Below are positions 9,801-17,437 of a DNA stretch of 64,000 nt, piece after piece. The position numbers and the translations under genes are program-made. Position 1 is the stretch's first letter. The number at the start of each line of letters is the position of its first letter. The stretch covers positions 372,001-436,000 of the forward strand of contig CAVSIY010000007.1 in NCBI GenBank assembly GCA_963728165.1, given 5' to 3'. The notes beneath the pieces were generated by a model. It saw only the letters and a list, made by a program, of their open reading frames with translations, was not told the origin of the DNA and did not search any database. Source of the DNA: Hyphomicrobium_A sp963728165. GTDB lineage: Bacteria; Pseudomonadota; Alphaproteobacteria; Rhizobiales; Hyphomicrobiaceae.

Positions 9801-10018
9801 CACGCCGGCGCCGCGGCCCAGCCGAGCAGAACACCGGTAATGAGCAGAGGAACCGCAGCACTCCCCTGACCCAGGATCGTACCCTGGCCCACGAACAGCG
9901 CGGTGATGATGAAGATCATCTGGTTGCTGCCACCCATGGCGAGCGCGGCCGTGCCGAACCACCCCAACACGCGTGGATGGGGCGGTGTCTCGGCAATGCG
10001 TTGGGATGTGGAACCCAT
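6848..10018 (-). CDS. APC-superfamily permease fused to HAMP-like, GGDEF and EAL domains
   Basis: A single 1056-residue reading frame joins a complete amino-acid/polyamine-type permease (about residues 20-445, some 12 hydrophobic helices) to two more membrane helices (about 470-530). A HAMP-like/coiled linker follows (about 535-620), then diguanylate cyclase and c-di-GMP phosphodiesterase domains. The cyclase has GGDEF at 705-709, preceded by DLDHFKDAND. The RxxD inhibitory site expected five residues upstream is absent (Ala at both key places). The EAL domain keeps EAL at 832-834, NLSP, ELEITEG, DDFGTGYAS, KIDQGF, AEGVET and the terminal QGFLIG, so it looks catalytically competent. The likely role is transport or substrate sensing coupled to c-di-GMP turnover (inference). 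The gene stands alone. ATG 10018 is preferred to the in-frame TTG at 10027. Confidence 0.9.
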   Translation of the reverse strand: MGSTSQRIAETPPHPRVLGWFGTAALAMGGSNQMIFIITALFVGQGTILGQGSAAVPLLITGVLLGWAAAPAWTELVLMWPNRVGGISAACAEAFRPYNPVLSSLTGTCYWWGWIPTCGLTALLSASAFQHWYFPGLPVEAVAIAIVGFFTFVNLCGIRWVALLAMPIATLSASLAFLSALIPIYSGTVDWHQAFSYDLTTPFEGWFGDLTSIMAGLYLIGFTAPAFEAAACHVGETKDPNRNVPRAMLASALMAGVYFIVLPVVWLGVLGPDRLGEDLASVLGPTFAPLLGSLGKAAAIWFVMLNMFHGTLQPLAGAARTMSQLADDGLLPRFLSLRLRWTDCPWAATLLTAGAASIFLLAGDPVWMIAAANFTYLIGICMPNIAAWLLRRDLPDAKRPYRAPRGTIALGVGAAVIWLLAAILGFQQFGLPTVLFGLALAYSGAALYAWRVIEDRRRQGLPAFAKTLHVKLTGAMLFVLILDGIAYLLAVNTVSEGHHELVAVLADIFVAVALLTISVGLVLPGMITYSAKEVSAAAKRLTWGTLREFSLAMKALGRGDLETAHASVNIVPVRPNSRDELGEMAESFNMLQEQVQDAAFGLDEARENMRTARAELLERHEQIARLAHHDALTDLPNRTSLARQLAQTFEHARERSENFAVLTVDLDHFKDANDVFGHVVGDELLCAISRRLEVAADGAFIARVGGDEFTLITAPGLDEDAAQALAERVLQAVADPFEVRGQKIPIGLSIGGAVYPRDASDTPTLLANADAALYRAKNDGRHMIRFFDPDMDQRLRERFALQLDLHSAVTRNELLLNYQPQASIDGAVFGFEALVRWQHSKRGLIGPDQFISLAEQNGMIVEIGAWTLKEACREAARWASPMQIGVNLSPVQFRYGDLAGLVHLILLETGLPARRLELEITEGVIFDDPVRALAVLRRLKALGVKIAMDDFGTGYASMSSLRSFPFDKIKIDQGFVSGVESNPPSAAIVRSIIGLGNALGIPVIAEGVETEGERQFLKREGCEQIQGFLIGRPAPIADYADLTCGAGAGSYRAQAG

Positions 10019-10395
10019 GGGGTGCAAGGCTTTCAGCGAAGCTGCACGGAGGCCAAGGATGACCCGGCAGTCCCTGATAATCAGACTGCAGCTCGTTATT
10101 TATTGATTTATTGCGGGATTAAAGATTTATGTCTTTCAATAGATTGGCGTCCTTTTGAGGGTCTGGCCCCGCCATTTTCCTGATTTCACTGTCCCAGGAG
10201 GGTCGCGGTGCTCCGGCATCGCGCGCTTGCGGCAGTCGCCGGACTTCACGCGCGTTGAACAAACGCTCGCTCTATCGCACGGCGAATTGAGTGGTAGTGA
10301 TCGGCCCTCTTCCCCACATAGAGAGGCAAGGAGCGATCACATGCATCGCTGCTGATTAATAGAAACTCCCCTCAGGAATCGTCAGGAGCTAAGAC
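10019..10395. other. Divergent intergenic region with AT-rich core
   Basis: No gene is supported here. It lies between the divergently transcribed permease-GGDEF-EAL gene and a small secreted-protein gene, so it should hold both promoters. A markedly AT-rich patch runs from about 10095 to 10145 and includes a short hairpin AAAGATTTATGTCTTT at 10121-10136. I cannot assign promoter elements with confidence. Confidence 0.5.
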
Positions 10396-10650
10396 ATGAT
10401 CCGCACATCTCTGCTGGCCGCCGTGCTCGCCGCTGGCCTTGCCATCCCCGCTCTCGCCGCCGACACGGCAAATGCCGGCAATCCCTTCACTGAGAACCAG
10501 GCGCGCCAGCATTTGATGCACCTTGGCTACACGGCCGTCTCGCAGCTTCAGAAGGACGCGCACGGCAATTGGACGGGCACTGCGATGAAGGACGGCAAGA
10601 CCTATCCGGTCGCCGTCGGCGTCAAGCCGGGCTCGACGGACGCCAACTAA
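10396..10650 (+). CDS. Small secreted PepSY-like protein
   Basis: An 84-residue protein with a textbook signal peptide (MIRTSLLAAVLAAGLAIPALA, cleavage after ALA). The mature domain of about 60 residues has the order helix (ENQARQHLMHLGYT), then strands (LQKDAHGNWTGTAMKDGKTYPVAVGV). This fits a single PepSY-type fold, often inhibitory or regulatory in the periplasm. The match is by pattern only. AGGAGCTAAGAC precedes the ATG as a good ribosome-binding site. The gene is monocistronic, closed by a strong terminator at 10676. Confidence 0.8.
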   Translation: MIRTSLLAAVLAAGLAIPALAADTANAGNPFTENQARQHLMHLGYTAVSQLQKDAHGNWTGTAMKDGKTYPVAVGVKPGSTDAN

Positions 10651-10675
10651 GCCATCGACAGGTTTGCACGGTTTA

Positions 10676-10709
10676 CAGCGCTCGTCGCAAGACGGGCGCT
10701 GTTTCTTTG
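10676..10709 (+). terminator. Rho-independent terminator after the PepSY-like gene
   Basis: CAGCGCTCGTC at 10676-10686 pairs with GACGGGCGCTG at 10691-10701 (one G-U pair) around a GCAA tetraloop and is followed by TTTCTTT. It separates the small gene from recR. Confidence 0.8.
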
Positions 10710-10835
10710 CCGATCACGCGCAGCTAGGGCTGCGCTGCGCCCTTGGCAGGCAGGGCGCGGGGGCCATATAGGAGGGCGGCCGCTTGCGCCGCCAACTCAT
10801 GCCATTCCGTTTCCAAGCCTGCAGCCCACGTCCCC

Positions 10836-11441
10836 ATGACCCGCAAAGTCTCAGGTCCCGAAATCGAACGCGTCGTGCAGCTGCTCGGCCGCCTGCCCGG
10901 GCTCGGGCCGCGCTCGGCGCGCAAGGCGGCGCTGGCGCTCCTCAAGCGGCGCAACGAGCTTCTGGTGCCGCTGGCGGAAGCGCTGGCGAGCGCGGTTGAG
11001 AAGATCGTCGAATGCCCGGTCTGCGGCAACCTCGACACCGTGTCGCCCTGCAGCCTTTGCCAGGATCAGCGCCGCGACGCATCCTTGATCGTGGCGGTGG
11101 AGGAGATCGGCGACCTGTGGGCGCTGGAGCGGGCCGGCGTCGTCAACGGCCTTTATCACGTGCTCGGCGGCCATCTGTCTCCCCTCGATGGCATCGGCCC
11201 CGACAAGCTCAACATCGCGCGACTGATCGAGCGCGCAGGATCGGGTGAGGTGAAGGAGGTTCTGCTGGCGCTGAACGCGACGGTGGAAGGTCAATCGACG
11301 GCGCATTACGTGACGGAGCAGCTCGCGCCCACGGGGGTCTTGGTCTCGCGCCTGGCGCAGGGTGTTCCCGTGGGTGGGGAGCTCGACTACCTCGACGAGG
11401 GCACGCTGGCGGCTGCCATTAAGGCGCGGCGTCCTCTTTGA
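10836..11441 (+). CDS. recR: Recombination mediator RecR
   Basis: RecR works with RecO and RecF to load RecA on gapped DNA. The 201-residue protein has the N-terminal helix-hairpin-helix (LLGRLPGLGPRSARKAAL), the C4 zinc finger CPVCGNLDTVSPCSLC (Cys 60, 63, 72, 75), a Toprim domain starting LIVAVEEIGDLWALE and the C-terminal STAHYVTEQL...VSRLAQGVPVGGELDYLDEGT segment. ATG at 10836 begins at the conserved N-terminus; the frame stays open upstream to 10743 but those residues are not RecR-like. It is unlinked from dnaX-ybaB and preceded by the terminator of another gene. A MATE exporter follows within 50 bases. Confidence 0.95.
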   Translation: MTRKVSGPEIERVVQLLGRLPGLGPRSARKAALALLKRRNELLVPLAEALASAVEKIVECPVCGNLDTVSPCSLCQDQRRDASLIVAVEEIGDLWALERAGVVNGLYHVLGGHLSPLDGIGPDKLNIARLIERAGSGEVKEVLLALNATVEGQSTAHYVTEQLAPTGVLVSRLAQGVPVGGELDYLDEGTLAAAIKARRPL

Positions 11442-11486
11442 GCGGCAGTCGGGCGCGCACGCCGGAAGGCGAAAGGGTTGACCTTA

Positions 11487-12896
11487 ATGGAGACTGGCGC
11501 CCGCGCGCGCCGCGCCCCCACCGCGCCGCCGAAGTTCGTGTCGGGCTCAATTCCGCGCCACATCCTGGTGATGACGGGCGCGGGTGCCATCGGCCTCATG
11601 GCCATCTTCCTCGGCGACCTCGCCAACATCCTTTTCCTAAGCTGGCTCAAGGACCAGGCCATCGTGGCGGCCATCGGCTACGCCGGCCCCATTGTCTTCC
11701 TCACGGTGGCGATGGGGATCGGTCTGTCGATCGCCGCCACCTCGGTGGTCGCGCCGGCGCTGGGGGCGGGGCGGCGCATGCGCGCGCGCCGCTTGTCGCT
11801 CAATGCGCATGTGCTCACGTTTGCCGCCGCGGCCGTCTTGAGCTTGCTGATCTGGCTGGCGATACCGCAGGCCTTGACGCTCCTGGGCGCGGCCGGCCGC
11901 ACGCACGCTCTCGCCGCCGATTACCTTTCGATCCTCGTTCCCGCCATGCCGCCGCTCGCCGTCGCCATGACGTCGGCGTCGGTGTTGCGCTCGGTGGGAG
12001 ACGCGCGCCGCGCCATGAACGTGACGCTGATCGGTGCCGTGGTGAATACGCTTCTGGACGTGGTGCTGATCCTCGGCCTCGGGCTCGGCATCCACGGCGC
12101 CGCCATCGCCTCTGCGATCGCGCGCGTGATCATGATGGCGGTCGGTCTTTACGGTGTGATCCGTGTGCATGATCTCTGGGGGCGTCTGCGCCTGCCCACC
12201 GTCGTGGCCGATGCGCCGGCCTTGATCGCCATAGCCGTCCCGGCGGTGCTGACCAACATCGCCACGCCTTTTGCCAACGCCTACGTGACGCGCGCCATGG
12301 CGCCATTCGGCGATGCCGCCGTCGCCGGCTGGGCCATTCTCGGGCGGCTCACTCCGGTTGCCTTCGGCGCCATCTTCGCGTTGTCCGGCACCATTGGCCC
12401 CATCATCGGCCAGAACTACGGCGCCGGCGACTTTGCGCGTATGCGCGCAACCTTCACCCACTCGCTCATCGTGACGGCGGCCTTCACGGGCCTTGCCTGG
12501 GTGCTCCTCGCCGCGCTCGCGCACCCCATCACCTTAAGCTTTGATGCGCGCGGCGAGACCGCGAGCCTCATCGTGTTCTTCTGTCGGATGCTGGCGCCGC
12601 TGTTTGTGTTTCTCGGCGCGCTCTTCGTCGCCAACGCCACCTTCAACACGCTTGGGCGTCCGCACTACTCGACGGGGCTCAATTGGGCGCGCGCCACGCT
12701 GGGGACGATTCCCTTCGTCACGGCAGGTGCCTATCTCGCCGGTGCTCCGGGCGTCCTCACCGGCAGCATGCTCGGCAACCTCGTGTTCGGCGTCCTTGCC
12801 GTGTGGCTCGCCTACCGCTGGATCGACCAATTGGAGCTGCAAGCCGGCCGCGAGAGTGTGACGCCAGCGCCATCCCCTCCCAGAATCGATTCGTGA
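11487..12896 (+). CDS. MATE-family multidrug/solute exporter
   Basis: About 470 residues with 12 predicted membrane helices in two related halves, the MATE (multidrug and toxic compound extrusion) pattern. Characteristic pieces are GIGLSIAATSVVAPALGAGR early, then SASVLRSVGDARRAMNVTLIGAVVNTLLDVVLILGLGLGIHGAA, and GPIIGQNYGAGDFARMR in the second half. It would couple Na+ or H+ influx to export of cationic compounds. ATG 11487 is used; an in-frame TTG lies at 11478, and GAAAGGG at 11471-11477 sits at the right distance for the ATG. It follows recR closely and may share its transcript. Confidence 0.9.
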   Translation: METGARARRAPTAPPKFVSGSIPRHILVMTGAGAIGLMAIFLGDLANILFLSWLKDQAIVAAIGYAGPIVFLTVAMGIGLSIAATSVVAPALGAGRRMRARRLSLNAHVLTFAAAAVLSLLIWLAIPQALTLLGAAGRTHALAADYLSILVPAMPPLAVAMTSASVLRSVGDARRAMNVTLIGAVVNTLLDVVLILGLGLGIHGAAIASAIARVIMMAVGLYGVIRVHDLWGRLRLPTVVADAPALIAIAVPAVLTNIATPFANAYVTRAMAPFGDAAVAGWAILGRLTPVAFGAIFALSGTIGPIIGQNYGAGDFARMRATFTHSLIVTAAFTGLAWVLLAALAHPITLSFDARGETASLIVFFCRMLAPLFVFLGALFVANATFNTLGRPHYSTGLNWARATLGTIPFVTAGAYLAGAPGVLTGSMLGNLVFGVLAVWLAYRWIDQLELQAGRESVTPAPSPPRIDS

Positions 12897-12990
12897 ATAT
12901 CTGCATCGGCGCCCTGGTGGCTCCCCCGCGCCGAAGCTATCCCCCGTTTTCGTCGGCCGGCAACTCGCAACGGCCGTCGATCCGGCTATC

Positions 12991-15048
12991 ATGCCGTCTC
13001 CGGTCTGTATTGCGTTGGTGTTTGCCGGTTCGCCTGTGTGTTCGCTGCGGGGGAAGGTGACCGTCATTCCTACGTTTGATCCCGTCTGGGTGCGGTGGCG
13101 CACGCGGCTGCTCGAGTTGCCGCGTTTCTATAAGCGCCTGGTTCTCGTCAGCTTCGACCTGATGATCCTGAGCTTCGCGCTCTGGTTCCCGATTTCGCTG
13201 CGCTACAACACGCTCTACGTGCCCGACTGGGTGTCGGGGCTGTTGCTCGTGAGCGCGCCGGTGATCACGGTGGCGACCTTCGCCTTCTCCGGTCTCTACC
13301 GTCTCGTCACCCGCTATCTCGGCTACCGCGGGCATACGCGCCTCATCGGCTGCATCTGGCTGTCGGTGCTGATGTGGTCGATGCTGGTGTTCATGTTCGG
13401 CCAGCTCGGCATCCCGCGTTCTGCCGTGCTCGGCTACGGCGTGCTGGCGACGCTGCTCATTACGGCGAGCCGCGAGGCGGCGGCCATGTTCCTCGAGGGT
13501 GCCGGCATCCGCCTCTCCGAGCTGCCGGGCAACGTGGAGCGCAAGCCGGTCATCATCTTCGGCGCGGGCCGCATCGGCGTGCAGCTGCTCGCGGCCCTGC
13601 GCCGCGGCTATGAGCGTGATGCGGTGGCGTTCATCGACTCCGATCCCTCGCTGTGGCGCCAGTACGTCTCTGGCGTCAAGGTCTACAACCCCGACCGCTT
13701 CGGTCAGCTCATCGACCGCTACAAGGTACGCGAGGTGCTCATCGCGCTTCCCGAGGGGCGTCAGCGCGAGCGTCGGCGCATCCTCAAGGAGCTGCAGACG
13801 CATCCCGTCGAGGTCAAGGTCCTGCCGGCGGTCGACGACATCACGTCGGGCCGCATCCGCGTCTCCGATCTGCGCTCGCTGGAGGTGCACGATCTTCTCG
13901 GGCGCGAGAAGGTTCCGCCCCACGTCGATCTGCTGGCGCGCAAGACGCGCGACAAGTCCATTCTGGTGACCGGGGCCGGCGGCTCCGTGGGCTCCGAGCT
14001 GGTGCGTCAGCTCCTGAAGGAGAACCCGCGCCGCATCGTCTTGCTCGATATCTCCGAGGCAGCCCTCTACGAGATCGAGCGCGAGGTCTTGGAGATCCTC
14101 GGTGCCCCGGACGCGACCGTGGTGCAGCCGGAGATCGCCGCCGTGCTCGGCTCGGTGCTCGATGCGGCACAGCTGCGCGAGACGATCGCCCGCTACGAGA
14201 TCGAGGTGATCTACCACGCTGCGGCCTACAAGCACGTGCCGATCGTGGAGCAGAATCCCATCTGCGGGCTGTGGAACAACACCTTCGGCGTCTCGGTCGT
14301 TGCCGACTGCGCCAAAGCCGAGGGCGTGGAGCTCGTGGTGCTCATCTCCACCGACAAAGCCGTGCGCCCGACCAACGTCATGGGTGCCAGCAAGCGGCTC
14401 GCCGAGATGATCTTGCAGGCCGCGGCCGCCGCCGGTGGCCCCACGATCTTCACCATGGTCCGCTTCGGCAACGTGCTCGACAGCTCCGGCTCCGTCGTCA
14501 AGAAATTCCGCCACCAGATCAAGGCGGGCGGCCCCGTCACCGTCACCCACCCCGAGATCATCCGCTATTTCATGTCGATCCCCGAGGCCGCCGAGCTGGT
14601 GATCCAGGCCGGCGCCATGGCGCAAGGCGGCGACGTGTTCGTGCTCGACATGGGCGAGCCGGTGCGCATCGACGACTTGGCGCGCCTGATGATCCGGCTC
14701 ACCGGCCTCGATGTGAAGGGACCCGAGAACCCCGACGGCGACATCGCCATCACCTACACCGGCTTGCGGCCCGGCGAGAAGCTCTACGAGGAGCTGTTGA
14801 TCGGGGCCAACACGACGGTGACGGAGCACCCGCGCATTCTGCGTTCCGACGAGCCGTTCCTGCCGGCAGAGCAGCTCGAGCGGGAGCTGGAGTTGCTCAA
14901 GGCCGCCATGAAGCTGCGCGACGTCGACACGCTGCAGGCCGTGCTCATGCGCACGGTGGAAGGCTACCAGACCGGACCGCGGCCGATCGCGCAAGGCGAG
15001 GAGGTGGCGCTCGCGGCCTGGACCCCGACCTCGCGGACTTTGCACTGA
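12991..15048 (+). CDS. Membrane polysaccharide biosynthesis protein, CapD/FlaA1/WbpM-type nucleotide-sugar dehydratase
   Basis: A 685-residue protein of the long CapD/WbpM type. Four or five N-terminal membrane helices (about 45-165) are followed by two Rossmann-like units, the first with IIFGAGRIGVQLL, the second with the NAD(P)-binding loop SILVTGAGGSVGSEL. STDKAVRPTNVMGASKR supplies the modified active site (Met in place of the SDR Tyr, with the downstream Lys). Such enzymes act on UDP-GlcNAc-type sugars as 4,6-dehydratases or epimerases for surface polysaccharide. The ATG at 12991 has no clear ribosome-binding site; in-frame GTG codons at 13057 and 13090 are alternatives. The stop is one base from the start of the next glycosyltransferase, so they form an operon. 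Confidence 0.9.
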   Translation: MPSPVCIALVFAGSPVCSLRGKVTVIPTFDPVWVRWRTRLLELPRFYKRLVLVSFDLMILSFALWFPISLRYNTLYVPDWVSGLLLVSAPVITVATFAFSGLYRLVTRYLGYRGHTRLIGCIWLSVLMWSMLVFMFGQLGIPRSAVLGYGVLATLLITASREAAAMFLEGAGIRLSELPGNVERKPVIIFGAGRIGVQLLAALRRGYERDAVAFIDSDPSLWRQYVSGVKVYNPDRFGQLIDRYKVREVLIALPEGRQRERRRILKELQTHPVEVKVLPAVDDITSGRIRVSDLRSLEVHDLLGREKVPPHVDLLARKTRDKSILVTGAGGSVGSELVRQLLKENPRRIVLLDISEAALYEIEREVLEILGAPDATVVQPEIAAVLGSVLDAAQLRETIARYEIEVIYHAAAYKHVPIVEQNPICGLWNNTFGVSVVADCAKAEGVELVVLISTDKAVRPTNVMGASKRLAEMILQAAAAAGGPTIFTMVRFGNVLDSSGSVVKKFRHQIKAGGPVTVTHPEIIRYFMSIPEAAELVIQAGAMAQGGDVFVLDMGEPVRIDDLARLMIRLTGLDVKGPENPDGDIAITYTGLRPGEKLYEELLIGANTTVTEHPRILRSDEPFLPAEQLERELELLKAAMKLRDVDTLQAVLMRTVEGYQTGPRPIAQGEEVALAAWTPTSRTLH

Positions 15049-15049
15049 C

Positions 15050-16192
15050 ATGGCGATGCCGGCAGCCGCTCCGGTGACGGCCGCAAGGCGCGTCGCGATC
15101 GTGACCCCTGGAGGGGAGCCCTTGCGCCAGTTGGAAGGCGGGCTCCTCGGCGAGATTGCCGTACGCCGTCACCGCATCCTCGCCATTGCCCCTGAATTTG
15201 CACAGACGGACGTCGATGCGCTCGACGAGGTCGGGGCGGAGCGTGCCGCTTTCGGCGCCGAGCCGCACGCCTTGAAGCTGTTCGGCGACTGGAAAGCCAT
15301 CGGGGCGCTGAAGCCCGTGCTTGCCGGCTGGGGCCCGCACGTGGTGCTGGGATGCGGTGGAAGATCCATGATCTATGCCGCGCTCGCCGCCAAGGCTGCC
15401 GGCGTGGAGCGCGTCGTGCTCGTTGTCGGCACGCTGCCCGCGCAGCGCTTCGCCGGCGAGCTCGCGCCCGACGAGATGCCGGCCTGGCGTTATGGGCAGG
15501 CCTTGCGGGCGGCGGACGAAGCGGTGTTCCACAATCGCGACGACCTCGCACTCCTGCAGCGGCTCGGCATCCTGCCCCCGCATCTGCCCACCGTCGTGGT
15601 GCCGGGCGCAGGCGTCGATCTCGCGAGCCACGCGCTGCTGCCACTGTCGCCCTTGGGCCAGGGCCTCGTCTTCTTGATGGTCGCGACGCTCGATAAGCGC
15701 AAAGGGGTCATCGAGTATTGCAAGGCCGCGGCGGAGCTGCGCGCGCGGGCGCCGAACACGCGCTTCCTGCTCGCAGGGGCTCCCGGCGAAGGCTCGCGCG
15801 GCCTGCGCCCGGACGTGCTCGCCGATCTCGGCGGAGCGGTCGAGTATCTGGGACGGCCCGACGACGTGCCGGCCCTGCTGGCTCAATGCCACGTCTTCGT
15901 CTATCCCTCGCACGCGGAGGGCATGCCGCAGCCGGTGCTGGAGGCGATGGCGGCGGGGCGTCCCATCATCACCACCAACGTCGCGGGTTGCCGCGATACC
16001 GTGGACGAGCGCGTCAATGGCTGCCTCATCGAGCCGCGCAATCCGCGCGCACTCGCCGCCGCCATGGAAAGCTTCCTGAAGCGGCCCGATCTCATAGCGC
16101 CGATCGCGCGCGCAAGCCGCGCCAAGGCAGAGCGCTTCTGCGCGATCGAGACCGTCAACGGCACGCTGCTGACGGCACTCGGCCTCGAGTGA
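15050..16192 (+). CDS. Family 4 (GT-B) glycosyltransferase
   Basis: A 380-residue GT-B glycosyltransferase likely adding a sugar to a surface polysaccharide or lipid-linked intermediate. The C-terminal nucleotide-sugar-binding half shows FLMVATLDKRKGV, RFLLAGAPGEG and the family 4 motif PSHAEGMPQPVLEAMAAGRPIITT with the E-x7-E arrangement. The N-terminal acceptor half has RRVAIVTPGGEPLRQLEGGLLGEI, similar to proteins acting on lipid-linked sugars. Its start lies one base after the stop of the CapD-like gene, indicating translational coupling. It converges on the minus-strand protease-like gene. Confidence 0.88.
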   Translation: MAMPAAAPVTAARRVAIVTPGGEPLRQLEGGLLGEIAVRRHRILAIAPEFAQTDVDALDEVGAERAAFGAEPHALKLFGDWKAIGALKPVLAGWGPHVVLGCGGRSMIYAALAAKAAGVERVVLVVGTLPAQRFAGELAPDEMPAWRYGQALRAADEAVFHNRDDLALLQRLGILPPHLPTVVVPGAGVDLASHALLPLSPLGQGLVFLMVATLDKRKGVIEYCKAAAELRARAPNTRFLLAGAPGEGSRGLRPDVLADLGGAVEYLGRPDDVPALLAQCHVFVYPSHAEGMPQPVLEAMAAGRPIITTNVAGCRDTVDERVNGCLIEPRNPRALAAAMESFLKRPDLIAPIARASRAKAERFCAIETVNGTLLTALGLE

Positions 16193-16210
16193 GACGATGG
16201 CGGCGCCTCG

Positions 16211-16681
16211 TCATTTGCCATCATAGAGCGTGTAGCTGAGCCGCGGCTGGCGAAACGACGCGTCGGGATCGACGAGCACGTTGGAGCGGATTGCCTGGCG
16301 TCCCAGCAGCATGCGGTAGGACATCTGCTCGCGGTTCGTCAGCGTCACCTCGATCGGCCAGCAGTACGTGCCCAATTGCACCTGCGTCGCGATGACGAAG
16401 CGCAATTGCCGCTCGCCGTTCGAGCTTCTCACCTCGCGGCGGTCGATGACGGGGGCAGAAGCTGCAATCTCCAAATCCGTGCTTTTGGGGTTGGGCCGCA
16501 CGGTGAAGCGCACCATGGGACGCTTCACCGTGCCGAACGGCTCGATCAGATGCGTGTGCAAGGCGGAGGTCTTGGCGCCGGTGTCGATCTTGGCCTTGAG
16601 CGCGGGCAAGCCCAATTGGGGCAGAGCGATCCATTCCTGCCAGCCGAGGATGAGCCGTGTCGGCATCTGGTGCACGGGCAT
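16211..16681 (-). CDS. RimK-cluster retropepsin-like protein (putative ATP-dependent zinc protease family)
   Basis: A 156-residue protein of the DUF785/RimB type, often encoded beside RimK-like ligases. It has the aspartic-protease-like core KIDTGAKTSALHTHLIEPF and the later MLLGRQAIRSNVLVDPDASF segment, which together resemble a retropepsin monomer with an Asp-Thr-Gly active site. The 'zinc protease' name is historical. ATG 16681 is chosen because GAAGG lies five bases upstream; an ATG at 16720 would add 13 residues without such a site. No rimK gene is in view. It converges with the GT4 gene, leaving 18 bases between stops. Confidence 0.85.
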   Translation of the reverse strand: MPVHQMPTRLILGWQEWIALPQLGLPALKAKIDTGAKTSALHTHLIEPFGTVKRPMVRFTVRPNPKSTDLEIAASAPVIDRREVRSSNGERQLRFVIATQVQLGTYCWPIEVTLTNREQMSYRMLLGRQAIRSNVLVDPDASFRQPRLSYTLYDGK

Positions 16682-17029
16682 TGTGCCTTCACCTAGGGGC
16701 CAAAGGGCCCCTGTCTCCATCTACTTACCGTCTCGCCGCCCCTGGCGCAGCAAGGCGAGCGGGTGCCGGAGGCCGCCGTACCGCAAATTCTGCGCGGCCG
16801 GCCGGCTCCGGCACCCGGTCCATCCGGGCCCGAAAGCCGCCGCCGCGTTGCCGCCCAAGCACGTCTAAGCCGTATTTACACGGAGGGGAATCCCCGCCTC
16901 AAATCCGCTTTTTTCTGAGCTGCTGATCCCGTCCGGCTCCGCGACCGGATCGGAAAGCCGACCGGCTGCGATGTGCCCATACCCGAGGTCACTCCGGGGG
17001 AGCCACAACGCCTATGGAGACTAACAAAC
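16682..17029. other. Intergenic region upstream of a small secreted-protein gene
   Basis: No gene is supported in this stretch. It must contain the start signals of the minus-strand protease-like gene and the promoter of the secreted-protein gene at 17030. A small inverted repeat GGGGAATCCCC lies at about 16882-16892, followed by a T-run near 16909; its role is unclear. Confidence 0.4.
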
Positions 17030-17275
17030 ATGTCGACAAAGAAAGTCTTGCTGGCATTGGCAGCTACCAGCCTGCTCGCATTCGGATCCGTGGCGCCGGT
17101 TTACGCCGAGGATCCCCCGCCACCGGCCGACGATAGCTCGACCATGGATGTCCCGGCCGATCCCGATAGCAGCGCCACCGACCAGGGCGACGCGGCACCC
17201 GATCCGGGCACCGACGAAGGCACAACCGGCAACTCGTCCGGATCCGAGGGCGGCGGCGACTCCCAGCCTCAGTAA
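17030..17275 (+). CDS. Small acidic secreted protein (paralogue of 25250-25546)
   Basis: An 81-residue protein with a signal peptide (MSTKKVLLALAATSLLAFGSVAPVYA, cleavage before ED). The mature part of about 55 residues is almost free of hydrophobic residues and rich in Asp, Pro, Ser, Gly and Thr, so it is probably disordered. The function is unknown. Its signal peptide and the junction PV-AED match those of the protein at 25250-25546, and both genes start within the same AAACATGTCGA context, so I treat them as paralogues. GGAGA nine bases before the ATG supports this start over the longer frame from 16973. A strong hairpin follows the gene. Confidence 0.78.
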   Translation: MSTKKVLLALAATSLLAFGSVAPVYAEDPPPPADDSSTMDVPADPDSSATDQGDAAPDPGTDEGTTGNSSGSEGGGDSQPQ

Positions 17276-17313
17276 AGCATTGTTGCCTTGTCCTTGGGCA
17301 GGGCACCGATTGG

Positions 17314-17349
17314 GCCCCGGCTCCTTTCGCAGGAAAGGCGTCGGGGCCT
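17314..17349 (+). terminator. Hairpin terminator after small acidic secreted protein gene
   Basis: GGCCCCG at 17314-17320 pairs with CGGGGCC at 17343-17349, and an inner stem CCTTTC/GAAAGG closes on GCAG. Only a short T-run follows (ATTTG), so this may be a weakly intrinsic terminator or an mRNA-stabilising structure. Confidence 0.55.
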
Positions 17350-17437
17350 CTCCATTTGACGCATCTGCGGTGCAGGAACGGCGCTGGCAGACGGCCCTCT
17401 GATTGACCCGACAGCCGTACTTTCCTATTTCACGCCT

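Noticed and set aside
12937..15051. A 704-codon open frame on the minus strand
   Set aside because: It is fully antisense to the CapD-like gene, is His/Arg/Glu/Asp-rich without any domain pattern, and is a codon-bias shadow.
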